A DNA stretch of 64,000 bases from Mesorhizobium sp. INR15 (GCF_015500075.1 NZ_CP045496.1:4970001-5034000); one strand, 5' to 3'. Shown: positions 47,799 to 57,136, numbered from the stretch's first letter. Numbers and translations are program-made. The notes: generated by a model from the sequence alone, not told the origin.

Positions 47799-48857
47799 AT
47801 GGCACATACCGATAAGCCGGAACCCTCCGGCACGACAATGCTGCGCGTTGCAGGATGCGGTTACGTGAATGCGCTTTCTGCTTCACGGCTCGGACTGCGC
47901 GGCGAAGAGGCGTATGAGATCATCTCTGAACCGGAAACCGTCATCGCCACCAAGCCGCGGAAGAAACCGGCTTCAAGGCCCGGCAACGATGATTCCGTCT
48001 ATGACATTGCAGAATCGGCGCGCGAGCTATCAGGTGTCGTAGACGATCAAGGCGATTGGACACCGCAGAACATCCGCGCACCTCGAGGCGCCATACATTT
48101 CCGCTATGGAAATGACGGGCCGGCCATATCGTGGCGCATGGACGCGCAAGCGGCACGCATGGCGTCAAACCGTTTCAGTGGCCAGGCTGCCAATGATAAC
48201 ATCGATTGGCCGTTAGCGAAGCTTCTGAAGGCAGAGGGCAACGATCACTGCCTGCGTCTTGCTGAACGCTACCGCGACGTGTGGAACGTCGCCAACATGC
48301 CCCATGATCTCGTCGGGCGCGATCTGGCGGATAACGTTTACCTGATGGCTGACGTTCGGCTGGATGAGTCCACTGGTGAGCTTACCGACAAAGGCCCTAA
48401 GAAAATTATGGGCAAGAAGGCACGGCTGGACGAGCCGGCGAAGCGCTCAGTCGTAGCCGATCCCGACAAGACGAAAAAACGCGCTAAGCCGATTGCGAAG
48501 ATATGGCAGGGCGATTGGGCATTGATCCATCACCTTGACTGCGCTCGCGAGCTTTCCGCCCTGCAAACATCTCTTGGTTTCCTGCGCGAGGGCTTTGAGG
48601 CTGCGGTTGTGTTCGGAGACACGTTGGAGAAGATCGGCCGCGGGCACGGTGTAGGAAACCAAGCCGGGGCGAAGGGTGCCGGCCGCGCGCTGGTGATGCT
48701 CGGAATGCAAGCTGTTGACGAGTTATGGCAGAAGCCGGCCCGCAACCACGCTCCCCGGCTGGTCGTCGTTGACAGATGGCAAACCGGCATGCCGGTCCCT
48801 GCCGGGTATTATCGGTCCTTCATGTACCCGGACGCGATCCTTAAGCGCGCCGCTTAG
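47799..48857 (+). CDS. element protein of unknown function
   Basis: 352 residues from ATG 47799. It contains GAIHFRYGNDGPAISWRMDAQ, an alpha-helical middle (LAKLLKAEGNDHCLRLAERYRDVWN), a Lys/Arg-rich stretch (DPDKTKKRAKPIAK) and a C-terminus with RLVVVDRWQTGMPVPAGYYRS. Nothing matches a known domain with certainty. Placed between the replication ATPase and the late-type genes, it could be a regulator or DNA-binding late activator. Two terminators follow. Confidence 0.65.
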   Translation: MAHTDKPEPSGTTMLRVAGCGYVNALSASRLGLRGEEAYEIISEPETVIATKPRKKPASRPGNDDSVYDIAESARELSGVVDDQGDWTPQNIRAPRGAIHFRYGNDGPAISWRMDAQAARMASNRFSGQAANDNIDWPLAKLLKAEGNDHCLRLAERYRDVWNVANMPHDLVGRDLADNVYLMADVRLDESTGELTDKGPKKIMGKKARLDEPAKRSVVADPDKTKKRAKPIAKIWQGDWALIHHLDCARELSALQTSLGFLREGFEAAVVFGDTLEKIGRGHGVGNQAGAKGAGRALVMLGMQAVDELWQKPARNHAPRLVVVDRWQTGMPVPAGYYRSFMYPDAILKRAA

Positions 48858-48910
48858 AGGGTATACCCAATCCGGAATCCCACAGGGTAAGGTGGAGAGA
48901 TACAGTACAG

Positions 48911-48933
48911 GGGCAGCTTCGGCTGCCCTTTTC
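48911..48933 (+). terminator. intrinsic terminator
   Basis: GGGCAGC-TTCG-GCTGCCC followed by TTTTCG: 7-bp stem with a stable UUCG loop, 54 bp after the preceding stop. Confidence 0.85.
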
Positions 48934-49081
48934 GTTTCAGGGTTAGACCCTGACGCTGGACGCACCCAAGGGCAGCATCCAGCGACAATTTACGCCGTCC
49001 CCATGCGGCGCAGCGCCCGTCCGTTCCCAAACTGGGCGGGCGCATCTATTCCGTCATTGATCAAGAGATCAGACGGTTTTT

Positions 49082-49110
49082 AGCCCGGCCTTTGCGCCGG
49101 GTTTTCTTTT
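49082..49110 (+). terminator. intrinsic terminator before late-type genes
   Basis: CCCGGC-CTTTGC-GCCGGG followed by TTTTCTTTT, directly upstream of the 49151 gene. It separates the early and late-type segments. Confidence 0.8.
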
Positions 49111-49150
49111 ACCCACCACACACGCGAATTTCCAACATCAAGGAACAAAC

Positions 49151-49684
49151 ATGAAATCTACCAAGGAGGCCGTCGAGGCGCTTGTGCGCTGCGTCGGCTA
49201 TGATCCCGGCCGCACTTCTGCTGTTGCCCGTGTACTAACCGACGCCTCCGTGCTGCCTGCCGGCGGCCCAGGCCGATCGCCCGAACTCACCCCGCAAGAC
49301 GTTGCCACACTTATGCTAGGCGTGGCCTTGGACGTGCCCCTGCGAGCCGTTGCCGACACCGTGCGGCAGTATCGTGCCCTGCGCCGCGAAGGCGTGCCAG
49401 AAGGCGCGCCTGAGGCCATCAGCAACACTGCAGGCGAAGAACTGGACATCCTCGCCGAGATTGCTGCCACGGGCTCGCTAGAGGCCAAGGCGCGGGCGGC
49501 TAAGACCATCATGACGGTTGTAAACAACTGGTCGGAAATCACCCTGGTCGATCGCATCGACACCCGCCGTTTTAGTTCCGGCGAGCCTGGCCGCTGGCAA
49601 GCTTACGGCCATCGCAAGTCGGTGGAAATCAACGGCAGCGCCTTCCTTGCCGCCATCAATGACGTTTTTTTGGAGAAGAAGTAG
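49151..49684 (+). CDS. element protein of unknown function
   Basis: 177 residues, starts ATG 49151 behind CAAGGAACAAAC. Largely helical, with LTPQDVATLMLGVALDVPLRAVADTVRQYRALRREG resembling a DNA-binding helical bundle and a C-terminal RWQAYGHRKSVEINGSAFLAA. It precedes and abuts the coiled-coil gene, as small terminase or regulator genes do in phages, but I cannot assign it to either. Confidence 0.6.
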   Translation: MKSTKEAVEALVRCVGYDPGRTSAVARVLTDASVLPAGGPGRSPELTPQDVATLMLGVALDVPLRAVADTVRQYRALRREGVPEGAPEAISNTAGEELDILAEIAATGSLEAKARAAKTIMTVVNNWSEITLVDRIDTRRFSSGEPGRWQAYGHRKSVEINGSAFLAAINDVFLEKK

Positions 49685-50224
49685 ATGCCGAAAAACACTG
49701 AAGCTTTCGAAGTCCCTAGCCTTGCTGAAGTAGACCCGGAATACGCTCGCCTCGATGCCCAATTTCACGACCTCAACAGCCAAAAGGCCGCAACCGATCG
49801 CGAATTTGCTGTCCTGCGCGAAGAGCTTGCCGGCACGCGCGGTCCTGTCCTTTCTGACAGTGTGGCCGCGTTGGTCGGTGAAGCACCGTCATCCCTGACC
49901 GGCAAGCGCCAGCGCGCCGCGGAACTGAGCAAGCTTTCGAGCGACCTGGCAACCGCAATCGACCTTGTCGGCAAGCGACTTCGCGAGCGTCGCGACCTTG
50001 CCAAGCGCCCACTGATCGCGGCTGTTCGAGAAGAGTACGCGAGCCGCGCTGCAGCGGCGGCAACCGCGCTGGAGGCTGCGCTGGAGCCGTTGCGCGCCAT
50101 CGAGGAACTCCAGCGCGATTTCGACGCGAACGATATTGCGGGTTCATTTGAATGGCCGCAAAGCAATATCTCGCATTTCGCAGTTCAGTTCATAGAAGGC
50201 AACGTTCGTAAGGGAATTGCATAA
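49685..50224 (+). CDS. helical/coiled-coil element protein
   Basis: 179 residues directly following the previous stop. Residues 25-55 and 85-145 are rich in Ala, Glu, Arg and Leu in heptad-like order (SSLTGKRQRAAELSKLSSDL). No catalytic motif or membrane segment. It sits before the prohead protease, where head-assembly accessory or scaffold proteins are often found, so such a role is possible. Its stop overlaps the next start by 1 bp. Confidence 0.6.
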   Translation: MPKNTEAFEVPSLAEVDPEYARLDAQFHDLNSQKAATDREFAVLREELAGTRGPVLSDSVAALVGEAPSSLTGKRQRAAELSKLSSDLATAIDLVGKRLRERRDLAKRPLIAAVREEYASRAAAAATALEAALEPLRAIEELQRDFDANDIAGSFEWPQSNISHFAVQFIEGNVRKGIA

Positions 50225-50409
50225 TGGCTGAGCATCGTGAAATCGAACGGGCCACGAGCGATGGTCGCCGCAGTCCAGCAGAGCGAATGATTAAGCTCCC
50301 CGGCGAAACGAGGCATGCAAAGCGCGGCAAAACGGCGAAGGAAATCGCGCGCCAGATAGCCATCGACAAGATCGACAAGCAGATCAAGGTGCTGAAGGAT
50401 GACGGCTGA
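50224..50409 (+). CDS. small basic element protein
   Basis: 61 residues, rich in Lys and Arg, ending with a helix KEIARQIAIDKIDKQIKVLKDDG. It is coupled to the gene before (TAATGG) and overlaps the prohead protease by 11 bp. No family recognised. Confidence 0.6.
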   Translation: MAEHREIERATSDGRRSPAERMIKLPGETRHAKRGKTAKEIARQIAIDKIDKQIKVLKDDG

Positions 50410-50929
50410 GATTTCTGGGTATGCCCTTGAGTGGCAGGCGCCCGCAAATATCGCGGGCGTCTTTATTGAGCGCTTCGCGAGGGGCGCATTCGACAAATCC
50501 CTCATTGAGAATCCCGACGTCGTGTGCCTTTGGGCACATGATAGCTCCAAGCCACTCGGCCGCGTGGCCAACGGGTCGCTCAAGCTAATTTCGGACAGCA
50601 TCGGCCTTCGATACGAACTGACACCAAACCCGGACTCCCCGATGGGGCAAGAGGCAATCGCCGCGGTCGGTCGCGGCGATGTTGGTCAGGTTAGCGTATC
50701 TTTTTTCTCGGAGGTCGAGCAGTGGGACGATACAGGGGACTTGCCGCAGCGGCTCATCACGCAAGCCGGCCTGGTGGAAATAAGCCTGCTGGTTTGGGGT
50801 GCTTACGGGAAAGCTACCTCGGCCACGCTCTACTCGCGCCAGTCGAATGCGAACGACAACGCCACAAACGCCCGCCGCCGCCTGCTGGACAAGATCGAAG
50901 CGGCGCATCGGTTGCGGGGGATTCGGTAG
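50399..50929 (+). CDS. HK97-family prohead protease
   Basis: 176 residues of the peptidase U35 family, which cuts scaffold and capsid subunits during head maturation. Family pattern: SGYALEW near the start, FARGAFDKSL near 27, the catalytic His47 in CLWAHDSSKPLGR, and Ser99 in GQVSVSFFS, where phages usually have the MSFGF-type serine motif. It is normally followed by the major capsid gene; here the next gene is a DUF2806 protein and no capsid gene is visible. Confidence 0.85.
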   Translation: MTAEISGYALEWQAPANIAGVFIERFARGAFDKSLIENPDVVCLWAHDSSKPLGRVANGSLKLISDSIGLRYELTPNPDSPMGQEAIAAVGRGDVGQVSVSFFSEVEQWDDTGDLPQRLITQAGLVEISLLVWGAYGKATSATLYSRQSNANDNATNARRRLLDKIEAAHRLRGIR

Positions 50930-51002
50930 AGTCCTCACTTCCTCACTGAAGTTGTCATGGTATGCTGTCGCTGCTGTATAGAGGCAACGGCGGCGGGGAA
51001 GC

Positions 51003-52007
51003 GTGGAAAAAGAAGACCATCTCGATAAAGAGACTTCAGTATCAGCTGAACTCACGCCGACTGGCGTTAAGGCCAGTGCCAAAAGTAGAGCGATTGCGGC
51101 ATTTGACAGGCTTCTAGGAAATGTTTTCGAACGGTGGAACGCGCCTATGGAATCCAAGACCGCCGAGGCAAGAGCCGTATCGGCATCCCGTCTCAAAGTC
51201 ATAGAGGCGGTCACCAAACTCGGCATAGAGCGCCTCGAACGCGATCCAGAAGCAGCAAACCGTGCACTGGAGAACCACCTCGGTAAGGTATTTGAACGTC
51301 AAGACAACAAAGATGCGGTTGTCGCTGCGGCTGTAGATGATCTAAGTCACCAGCCGCCCACCGATGATGAGGCCGTCTCTGGGGCGGAAGAGCTTCAGGA
51401 CTCCTTCATGAACAGATTTGAGAGGTTCGCAGAGGAAGCAACCACCGAAGAGACCCGCCTCAAATGGGGGCGCGTATTGGCGTCGGAGATTCGCAAGCCG
51501 GGCACTTTTTCAGCGAAGGTCATGAGAGTAATAGATGAGATTGATCCTCAAACAGCGGGCCTTTTCGAGAAAGTATGTACATCCCGGTTGAGTAATGTCT
51601 TACCGAAGAGCTTGATTGGAGAATTAAGCTTCCCAGATATTATAAGCCTCACTGACGCCGGATTGCTTGTTGAGCCGGGGATCGGTGGCCAACTTAATCA
51701 ATCTCAAGATGTTAAGGATGGCTCCGGCACAGAATTGTGGATGCAATCTTTTGGGAATCTTGCCATTGCCTATCCCAAAGACGGTACTTCGACGTTGGAC
51801 GCAGAGGCTATCACATTCAATGACGGGAAACCTGCCATACGCGTCTATGTATTGACTAACGTAGGTCTTGCGATCTCATCAATATTGCCGGAGACCGAAC
51901 TGAAGGCGTTGACTGAACTTGCTGCTAAAATGGGGGAAGCGATCGGAGATCCCTCAAAAATTCGCAAGTATAAAAGAACGGATGGCGATCAATTCGTTGC
52001 ATTTTAA
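51003..52007 (+). CDS. DUF2806 domain protein, possible defence cargo
   Basis: 334 residues from GTG 51003. Overall layout and the segment EETRLKWGRVLASEIRKPGTFSAKVMRVIDEIDPQTA match DUF2806, a family I associate with mobile elements and suspected anti-phage or abortive-infection roles. No membrane segment. Base composition is clearly lower in GC (many AAT, ATA and TTA codons after 51500) than in flanking genes, so it was probably acquired separately. It interrupts the expected head-to-tail gene order. Confidence 0.65.
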   Translation: MEKEDHLDKETSVSAELTPTGVKASAKSRAIAAFDRLLGNVFERWNAPMESKTAEARAVSASRLKVIEAVTKLGIERLERDPEAANRALENHLGKVFERQDNKDAVVAAAVDDLSHQPPTDDEAVSGAEELQDSFMNRFERFAEEATTEETRLKWGRVLASEIRKPGTFSAKVMRVIDEIDPQTAGLFEKVCTSRLSNVLPKSLIGELSFPDIISLTDAGLLVEPGIGGQLNQSQDVKDGSGTELWMQSFGNLAIAYPKDGTSTLDAEAITFNDGKPAIRVYVLTNVGLAISSILPETELKALTELAAKMGEAIGDPSKIRKYKRTDGDQFVAF

Positions 52008-52306
52008 TTACCGGCACAACAAGTAACCATCAAAATGCGCCGCCGCTTTCTCTCGTCTATCGAATAGACGACGTGTACCCATGATCAGGCTGCGGCGGAT
52101 GCGCTCGGTCAGAGACCGTGGCGAGCACGAACAACGCAACAGCTAACGCGAGTGGCGCGAGCAGAAGAGCGGCGCAGATCGGATTAATCTTCCACATCCG
52201 ATGACCATGTGCGCTGCAATTTAATCAAACCCGAAGAAACATCGTTAACGCTGCTCAATCGAGATGTGCAAGGATCAAACATGATATCAGACCGTTACAG
52301 TGACCA
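52008..52306. other. non-coding interval in element
   Basis: 299 bp between the DUF2806 gene and the minus-strand gene ending at 52307. I see no gene, convincing hairpin or repeat. Confidence 0.5.
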
Positions 52307-52633
52307 TCATGACGCCCGATCGAAACGGCCGGCCTGACGAAGCTCCGCAATCAGCGTCGTTGCCGCATCGAGATAGCTGGCAGTGACCTGTTGAGCCATC
52401 GGAAGTCTGCCCCATGCGGCTAGTTCGGCAATCTGAGCGTCGCTGTCTCCGCCGACCGGCAATGAGGTGATGTCTCCATTGCCATCGATGAAGATCGCAA
52501 CCACGCCATCCGCGCCGTAACCGATCGCAGCCATTCGTTGAATGCCAGTTGCGTCAACGCGAACGTCGAACAGCACCGAGCCGCCAGTTTTTTTGGCTAC
52601 GTCATCCACCCGATCGGAAAACGGGCGATTCAT
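52307..52633 (-). CDS. small element protein, unknown function
   Basis: 108 residues from ATG 52633 (MNRPFSDRV). Contains VLFDVRVDATGIQRMAAIGYGADGVVAIFIDGNGDI, a compact alternating-strand pattern. GGAGGT directly abuts the ATG, which is unusually close; an in-frame ATG at 52693 would add 20 residues. Transcribed against the surrounding late-type genes, as accessory genes often are. No family recognised. Confidence 0.5.
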   Translation of the reverse strand: MNRPFSDRVDDVAKKTGGSVLFDVRVDATGIQRMAAIGYGADGVVAIFIDGNGDITSLPVGGDSDAQIAELAAWGRLPMAQQVTASYLDAATTLIAELRQAGRFDRAS

Positions 52634-52760
52634 ACCTCCGCCGTTAGCAACCGACTGCTCATGTAAAACGAGATTGACGTACTGCGCCCCCATTCGTCGA
52701 ATATGGGCGCGCTGGTGTAATCGGCAATCCTTCCAACAACTTACGCACAGGAATTCCCAA

Positions 52761-53024
52761 ATGACCCCCAAACGCGCAACCGCGCGGCGCATCCGTGCGC
52801 CCAAACACGACCCGGATCAGGCCTTGCTAGACGCGATCGAGAACATCGTTTCTTCAGCCGCCACGGCCGGCCACATTAATCATCTCCGGAGCCACGGCTT
52901 CTCAGATGCCTACATCATTGCCTCGCTTCTAGCGGGCGCCACTACCTTGATCCGCGGCATGCCGAACAAGGCGCCCTGGTCCGGTCTGCTCGAGCAGATG
53001 GCGAAGGAGGTCAGCGGTGAGTGA
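52761..53024 (+). CDS. small helical element protein before tape measure
   Basis: 87 residues. A basic N-terminus (TPKRATARRIRAPKH) precedes helical segments ending LLEQMAKEVSGE. Its stop overlaps the GTG start of the tape-measure gene by 8 bp. In phages the genes just before the tape measure encode tail assembly chaperones, so this is a possible role, but it is shorter than usual and no slippery frameshift sequence was seen. Confidence 0.6.
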   Translation: MTPKRATARRIRAPKHDPDQALLDAIENIVSSAATAGHINHLRSHGFSDAYIIASLLAGATTLIRGMPNKAPWSGLLEQMAKEVSGE

Positions 53025-55365
53025 TAAGACCGACGATCTGATTATCTCCGTATCCACTGACGTCTCAACCATCAAACGCCAGTTGAAGCAGCTCGGCGAC
53101 AGCATCGGCCAAACCACTTCCGGAATCCAGAAACAGTTCGATGCGCTTGGCAAGGGGATAGACCAGTCGTTCACGCCTGTGCAGCGCCGCATCAATGACA
53201 TGGTGGGAATCCCCTATACGGGCAAAGTTAAAGAGTGGACAGGTGCGCTTTCGGGCTTCGGGAAAGAACTAGGCAATACCGGACATGCCGCAGGCGCCAG
53301 CGCTACGCAGATGATGGCGCTCCAACATTCGGCGCGCTCCATGATCGAGCAGATTGCGCTTGGCACTTCACCCCTTCAGGCGCTTACCGCGCAGTTTTCG
53401 CATCTGAGTTATGTTGCCAGCCAGCCAGGCGGACTTACCGGAGCGCTGAAGTCGGCCGGCTCCACAATAGTGGGTTTGGCGACAAAATTCCCGGAGGTTA
53501 CGGCAGCCATAGCGGTTGCTGGCGCTGCGTTCGTAGCATACGAGGCGCTTGGTGGCACAAACCTGCGCACGCTTGACGACATCCTCAAGACCCATGAAGC
53601 GAACATTTTGCTCCTTGGCGACGCCTACGACCAAGTAGCCGGGAAGCAGCAGAAGTATGCGGCGCTTACGGCTCGCTCGGTGAACGCCGCAAACTCGAAA
53701 GATTTGCAGGACGCCAAGGATGTCCTGTCCGGTCAGATCAAGGGCATTTTTGATAGCATTTACCAAACCATCGGGGCCGGAGGCGGTGGCCAGGGTGCTC
53801 TACAGACAGTTCTGAAATCGCAGTTTGAACCGTTCAAGCAGGCATTAGCCGACTTGGCGAAATCGCACGACGTGAAGGCGTTTATCGACCAGCTCGCCGC
53901 CATATCGGAGGTCAATCCGAAGCTCGAGTCTGCGCGCGCCGCCCTTGCCGACATGGCCGCGGAAGCCGCAAAGACGCAGGCGGCACTGCCCAACCTCGGG
54001 CATACGGTTGATGCGGTAACCGACACCGTAAACGCCTTTGCCCTACAGCTCGCCAACGTAGACTCAAAGCCGATCCAGGCAGAGTTGCAGGCGCTCTTCG
54101 ACAAGGCCCGAGACGGTAAGGAGCCGATCGACGCCATTCTTCAGTCGCTTGCAGCGTTAGAGCAGGCCAACCCCAATTTTTCTGGCATCATTGCCGGATT
54201 TGCGGGGATGCTGAAGGCCGCTGCGGCGACCGACGCGGCTCTAGATGCGCTTGGGTCCAAGTACTTCGCCAACCAAGGCGGCGGCCCAAATAGCAGGCAA
54301 AAACTCCCCGTTGGGCTTCTGCCCGACAGCGCTCCAATCCCCGGTGAGGCACCCAACCGCGAGGATCAGGGCGCTTACGAGGACAAGCTGGCGGCCAAAG
54401 CCGCACGCGGCCACAAATCCAAAGCACCAGCCCAAACCGCCATGGACCAGTTCGCTGGCGACCTTCAATCTATCAAGGACCGCACGGCCGCCCTAAACGA
54501 AGAATTCAACTCTTTGGGGCTATCCTACGAAGCGCAGACAAAGCGCAAAATATCGCTGCAACTCGAGCAAACTGCCCTGAAGCAGGTGCGCGAGGAAGCC
54601 CGCAAGAAGGGCGACGTCGACTACCAGAACGCGCAGTTGACGCCAGCACAGATCGCCGCGATTGATCAGGTCTCCGAGGCCTACGCACGGCAAGCCGACG
54701 AACTCCGCAAAGCGCAGGAATCGCAAGCCCTGCAACGCGATGTGCTGAAGGGTGCATTTGACGACTTTCGCTCGGCTCTGGAGTCGGGCCAGTTATCGTG
54801 GAAAACGTTCGCGGACATCGCGACGCATGCGCTCGATAAGATCATCTCGAAAATCGAGAACGATCTAATCGACTCCATTCTGCAGGCCAATTCGGCGGCG
54901 GGTGGCGGCGGTGGTGGTATTCTGGGCGGTGTACTCGGCTTCCTAACGGGCGGCGGCGGGGGATCCAGCAACGCGTTCCCTGGTGGCGGGTCGCTGAACA
55001 GCACTGGCGGCCTGTACGCGGACGGCGGCTATACGGGCGCGGGCGGCAAGAACCAGAAGGCGGGCATCGTCCACAAAGGCGAGGTGGTCTTTAGCCAGGA
55101 CGACATTCGCCGCAATGGCGGTGTGGCGGCCGTGGAGGCACTGCGTCGTGGCGGTTCGATAGCGGCACCCAATATGCCATCGATTAGTGCTCCGGCGCGG
55201 GGCGGGGATAACGTTGCGGTCAACAACAACATCAGCATCGACGCCAGGGGCGCCCAGCAAGGCGTGGGCGACGAGATCAAACGCGCACTGGCTGAGTATG
55301 ATCGGCATAGCGTTCCGCGCACGGTGGCGGCGCTACGGCAGGCGAAAATAAGGGGGATGGCATAG
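53017..55365 (+). CDS. phage tail tape-measure protein (lambda-family C-terminus)
   Basis: 782 residues from GTG 53017. The N-terminus DDLIISVSTDVSTIKRQLKQL is typical, followed by a long helical body with hydrophobic stretches (about 130-180). The Gly-rich C-terminus includes GGGGGGILGG, GGLYADGGYTG and AGIVHKGEVVFSQDDIRRNGG, the classic lambda-family tape-measure ending. It fixes tail length and is injected with DNA. No tail tube, tail tip or baseplate genes were recognised around it. Confidence 0.88.
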   Translation: MSDKTDDLIISVSTDVSTIKRQLKQLGDSIGQTTSGIQKQFDALGKGIDQSFTPVQRRINDMVGIPYTGKVKEWTGALSGFGKELGNTGHAAGASATQMMALQHSARSMIEQIALGTSPLQALTAQFSHLSYVASQPGGLTGALKSAGSTIVGLATKFPEVTAAIAVAGAAFVAYEALGGTNLRTLDDILKTHEANILLLGDAYDQVAGKQQKYAALTARSVNAANSKDLQDAKDVLSGQIKGIFDSIYQTIGAGGGGQGALQTVLKSQFEPFKQALADLAKSHDVKAFIDQLAAISEVNPKLESARAALADMAAEAAKTQAALPNLGHTVDAVTDTVNAFALQLANVDSKPIQAELQALFDKARDGKEPIDAILQSLAALEQANPNFSGIIAGFAGMLKAAAATDAALDALGSKYFANQGGGPNSRQKLPVGLLPDSAPIPGEAPNREDQGAYEDKLAAKAARGHKSKAPAQTAMDQFAGDLQSIKDRTAALNEEFNSLGLSYEAQTKRKISLQLEQTALKQVREEARKKGDVDYQNAQLTPAQIAAIDQVSEAYARQADELRKAQESQALQRDVLKGAFDDFRSALESGQLSWKTFADIATHALDKIISKIENDLIDSILQANSAAGGGGGGILGGVLGFLTGGGGGSSNAFPGGGSLNSTGGLYADGGYTGAGGKNQKAGIVHKGEVVFSQDDIRRNGGVAAVEALRRGGSIAAPNMPSISAPARGGDNVAVNNNISIDARGAQQGVGDEIKRALAEYDRHSVPRTVAALRQAKIRGMA

Positions 55366-55479
55366 GCGAGTGACGCGCAGACCAGCCCGCGCTCTGGCGA
55401 GCTTCTTAATACTTCATTGACCATGCCGGCCCATTATCTACGCTGCGGCAGAGTTTCAGTACCGCACTCCACGCAAACG

Positions 55480-55525
55480 GCCCGTCGCTCTCCGATCCCA
55501 ATCAAATCGGGCGACGGGCTTTTTT
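55480..55525 (+). terminator. terminator after tape-measure gene
   Basis: GCCCGTCGC pairs with GCGACGGGC across a 22-nt loop, followed by TTTTTT. It ends the rightward late-type transcription. The rest of the gap (55526-55771) has no supported gene; a short open end ...AAMRDRAGKAAGYKRWQE (stop near 55608) may be a remnant of a lost phage gene. Confidence 0.75.
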
Positions 55526-55771
55526 GGGAGCATCTTTGAAGTGATCTTGGCCGCCATGCGCGACCGCGCTGGCAAAGCTGCCGGTTACAAACGGTGGCAG
55601 GAATAGCGGCAATCAATATCGAGCACGGGTAGCGCGTGGGAGAAGTAGCGCGGAAAGACCACACCGAACATAGGCGTCGGAATTGATGCCTTTTTATGGC
55701 GGGCGGGCATTGGCGTTCTCCAGGGTAGGAATATAATCCTTGCCTCTGACAACCAGTCAATATGCAAATGC

Positions 55772-56212
55772 CTATCGATCAAATAACGGCGATTTTCTGA
55801 TCAGCAGCCTGTCCACCTCAGCCTCAGCCACCGAAAAAAGGCTGTCGAGACCTTCGACGTGAGCTGATAGCCCATCTTCAGCAAACTCTTTCCTGAGGGC
55901 ATTGACCTGCGCTTTTGCCCTACTTAGGGCAGCCAACCAACGATCGCCTCCTGGCTGGGGCTCTCCGCCAATGGTGTCCACTATCCACGCCGAGGCCAAT
56001 GTCAGGGTGGCTCGGAAAACATACCGGCCAGAATCGTCACGGACTTTCGCGAAAAACGTTCTAGTGGGCCCGTTGGGCAAATCCTCGCGCGCCAGATCCG
56101 GCAAAACGTCGACTGCTTGGTAGCTAAGGTCTTTTAGAGACTCGCAGGCAATGCCGTCATCGTCGCTGGTAAGCGCATGGCCATCATGGATGTCGAAAAA
56201 ATACCGAGACAT
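55772..56212 (-). CDS. DUF6894-like protein
   Basis: 146 residues. The start MSRYFFDIHDG with a following acidic stretch is the hallmark of the DUF6894 family of small rhizobial proteins of unknown role. The family is usually about 70-90 residues; this one carries a helical extension (about 85-146). Minus strand, against the late-type genes. Confidence 0.7.
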   Translation of the reverse strand: MSRYFFDIHDGHALTSDDDGIACESLKDLSYQAVDVLPDLAREDLPNGPTRTFFAKVRDDSGRYVFRATLTLASAWIVDTIGGEPQPGGDRWLAALSRAKAQVNALRKEFAEDGLSAHVEGLDSLFSVAEAEVDRLLIRKSPLFDR

Positions 56213-56328
56213 GTTCGGCTCCGAATGCTGAGGCGGAAGCAGTTTGCCCCCCTGTCGTCAGCTGCCATTCTCGATGCTGGCGATGAACACAAACCCGGCG
56301 CTCTTTGATAATGTTCCAACCGAAAGTA

Positions 56329-56365
56329 GAAGAGCCCGTTACCGAGGGACAGTAGCGGGCTCTTC
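56329..56365. terminator. hairpin in 348-bp gap
   Basis: GAAGAGCCCGTTA pairs with TAGCGGGCTCTTC (one G-T type mismatch). It lies in the 56213-56560 gap between divergent small genes. The gap also contains a 54-codon frame from ATG 56387 behind AGGAG, too weak to call. Confidence 0.55.
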
Positions 56366-56560
56366 AAAGGCCGTGGAGTAGGAGAGATGGCCGATAGCTC
56401 AATGCGCCATCCCGACAATTGTTCCGCAGAACAATCTTCGGGCGTACGTCATATGTTATTGAGGGGCCGGAATGTTCGATATATGTTCCGCGTGTCGTCC
56501 GCTTCTACAAGCGGGCGCTTGGGAGCGAATTGCACTCTCGCAGGGGTATGAGGCGCTGAG

Positions 56561-56791
56561 ATGTTGAACCGAACCTATTTCTCCGATGCACTGTATCCTT
56601 GCGACCTCGATATCCTGTCGAAGGTCCTCGCGCAGATTTGCAAGGAACAAGGGCACGAGCAAGATTCGGGCGATGCGCAGGACGCTGCCAGCAGGCTGAT
56701 CATCCTTTTTCAAAGCGGGATCGTTCAGGAAAGTGACTTGCTCGACACCATGCGCTCACGGAGCGCCGAGAGATTCGTGCGTTTCGACTAA
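56561..56791 (+). CDS. small hypothetical protein
   Basis: 76 residues, MLNRTYFSDALYPCDLDIL, acidic and helical with RLIILFQSGIVQESDLLDTM. The pattern is familiar from small rhizobial accessory proteins, but no function is known. No membrane segment. Confidence 0.55.
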   Translation: MLNRTYFSDALYPCDLDILSKVLAQICKEQGHEQDSGDAQDAASRLIILFQSGIVQESDLLDTMRSRSAERFVRFD

Positions 56792-56896
56792 GCGAAACCT
56801 CCTTCTAATACCGCTGCCAGTAACACCGCGACTGCGGCGACTGCGACGATAGTGTTCCGATGGGAATCTGTCTTGCAGAACCTAATGGACCGCTCC

Positions 56897-57100
56897 TTAT
56901 TCCGCCGACCCATTGTCGGTGAATGGCGATGCACTCGGCACGCACTGTACCGACCAGCCGGGCGGGGCGGGCTGCTTCTGATATTCGGTGATGGCAGCGG
57001 TGCATTGTTCGCGTTTATCGAACGTGGTGGGCAGCAGGACCATCCCGCCTTGCGGGCCAGAGATCACTATATACCAGACCAAAAGTGCGGTAGCAGCCAT
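56897..57100 (-). CDS. small membrane-anchored protein
   Basis: 67 residues with one N-terminal membrane segment (about 3-22), then FDKREQCTAAITEYQKQPAPPGWSVQCVPS, a two-Cys extracytoplasmic tail. Probably exported and anchored. No family recognised. Confidence 0.5.
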   Translation of the reverse strand: MAATALLVWYIVISGPQGGMVLLPTTFDKREQCTAAITEYQKQPAPPGWSVQCVPSASPFTDNGSAE

Positions 57101-57136
57101 TTGGGAGTTCCTTTGGCGGATAAAACGTCGCAGGCC

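Noticed and set aside
54897..54965. GGCGGCGG-type simple repeats as a recombination hotspot
   Set aside because: They encode the Gly-rich C-terminus normal for lambda-family tape-measure proteins.
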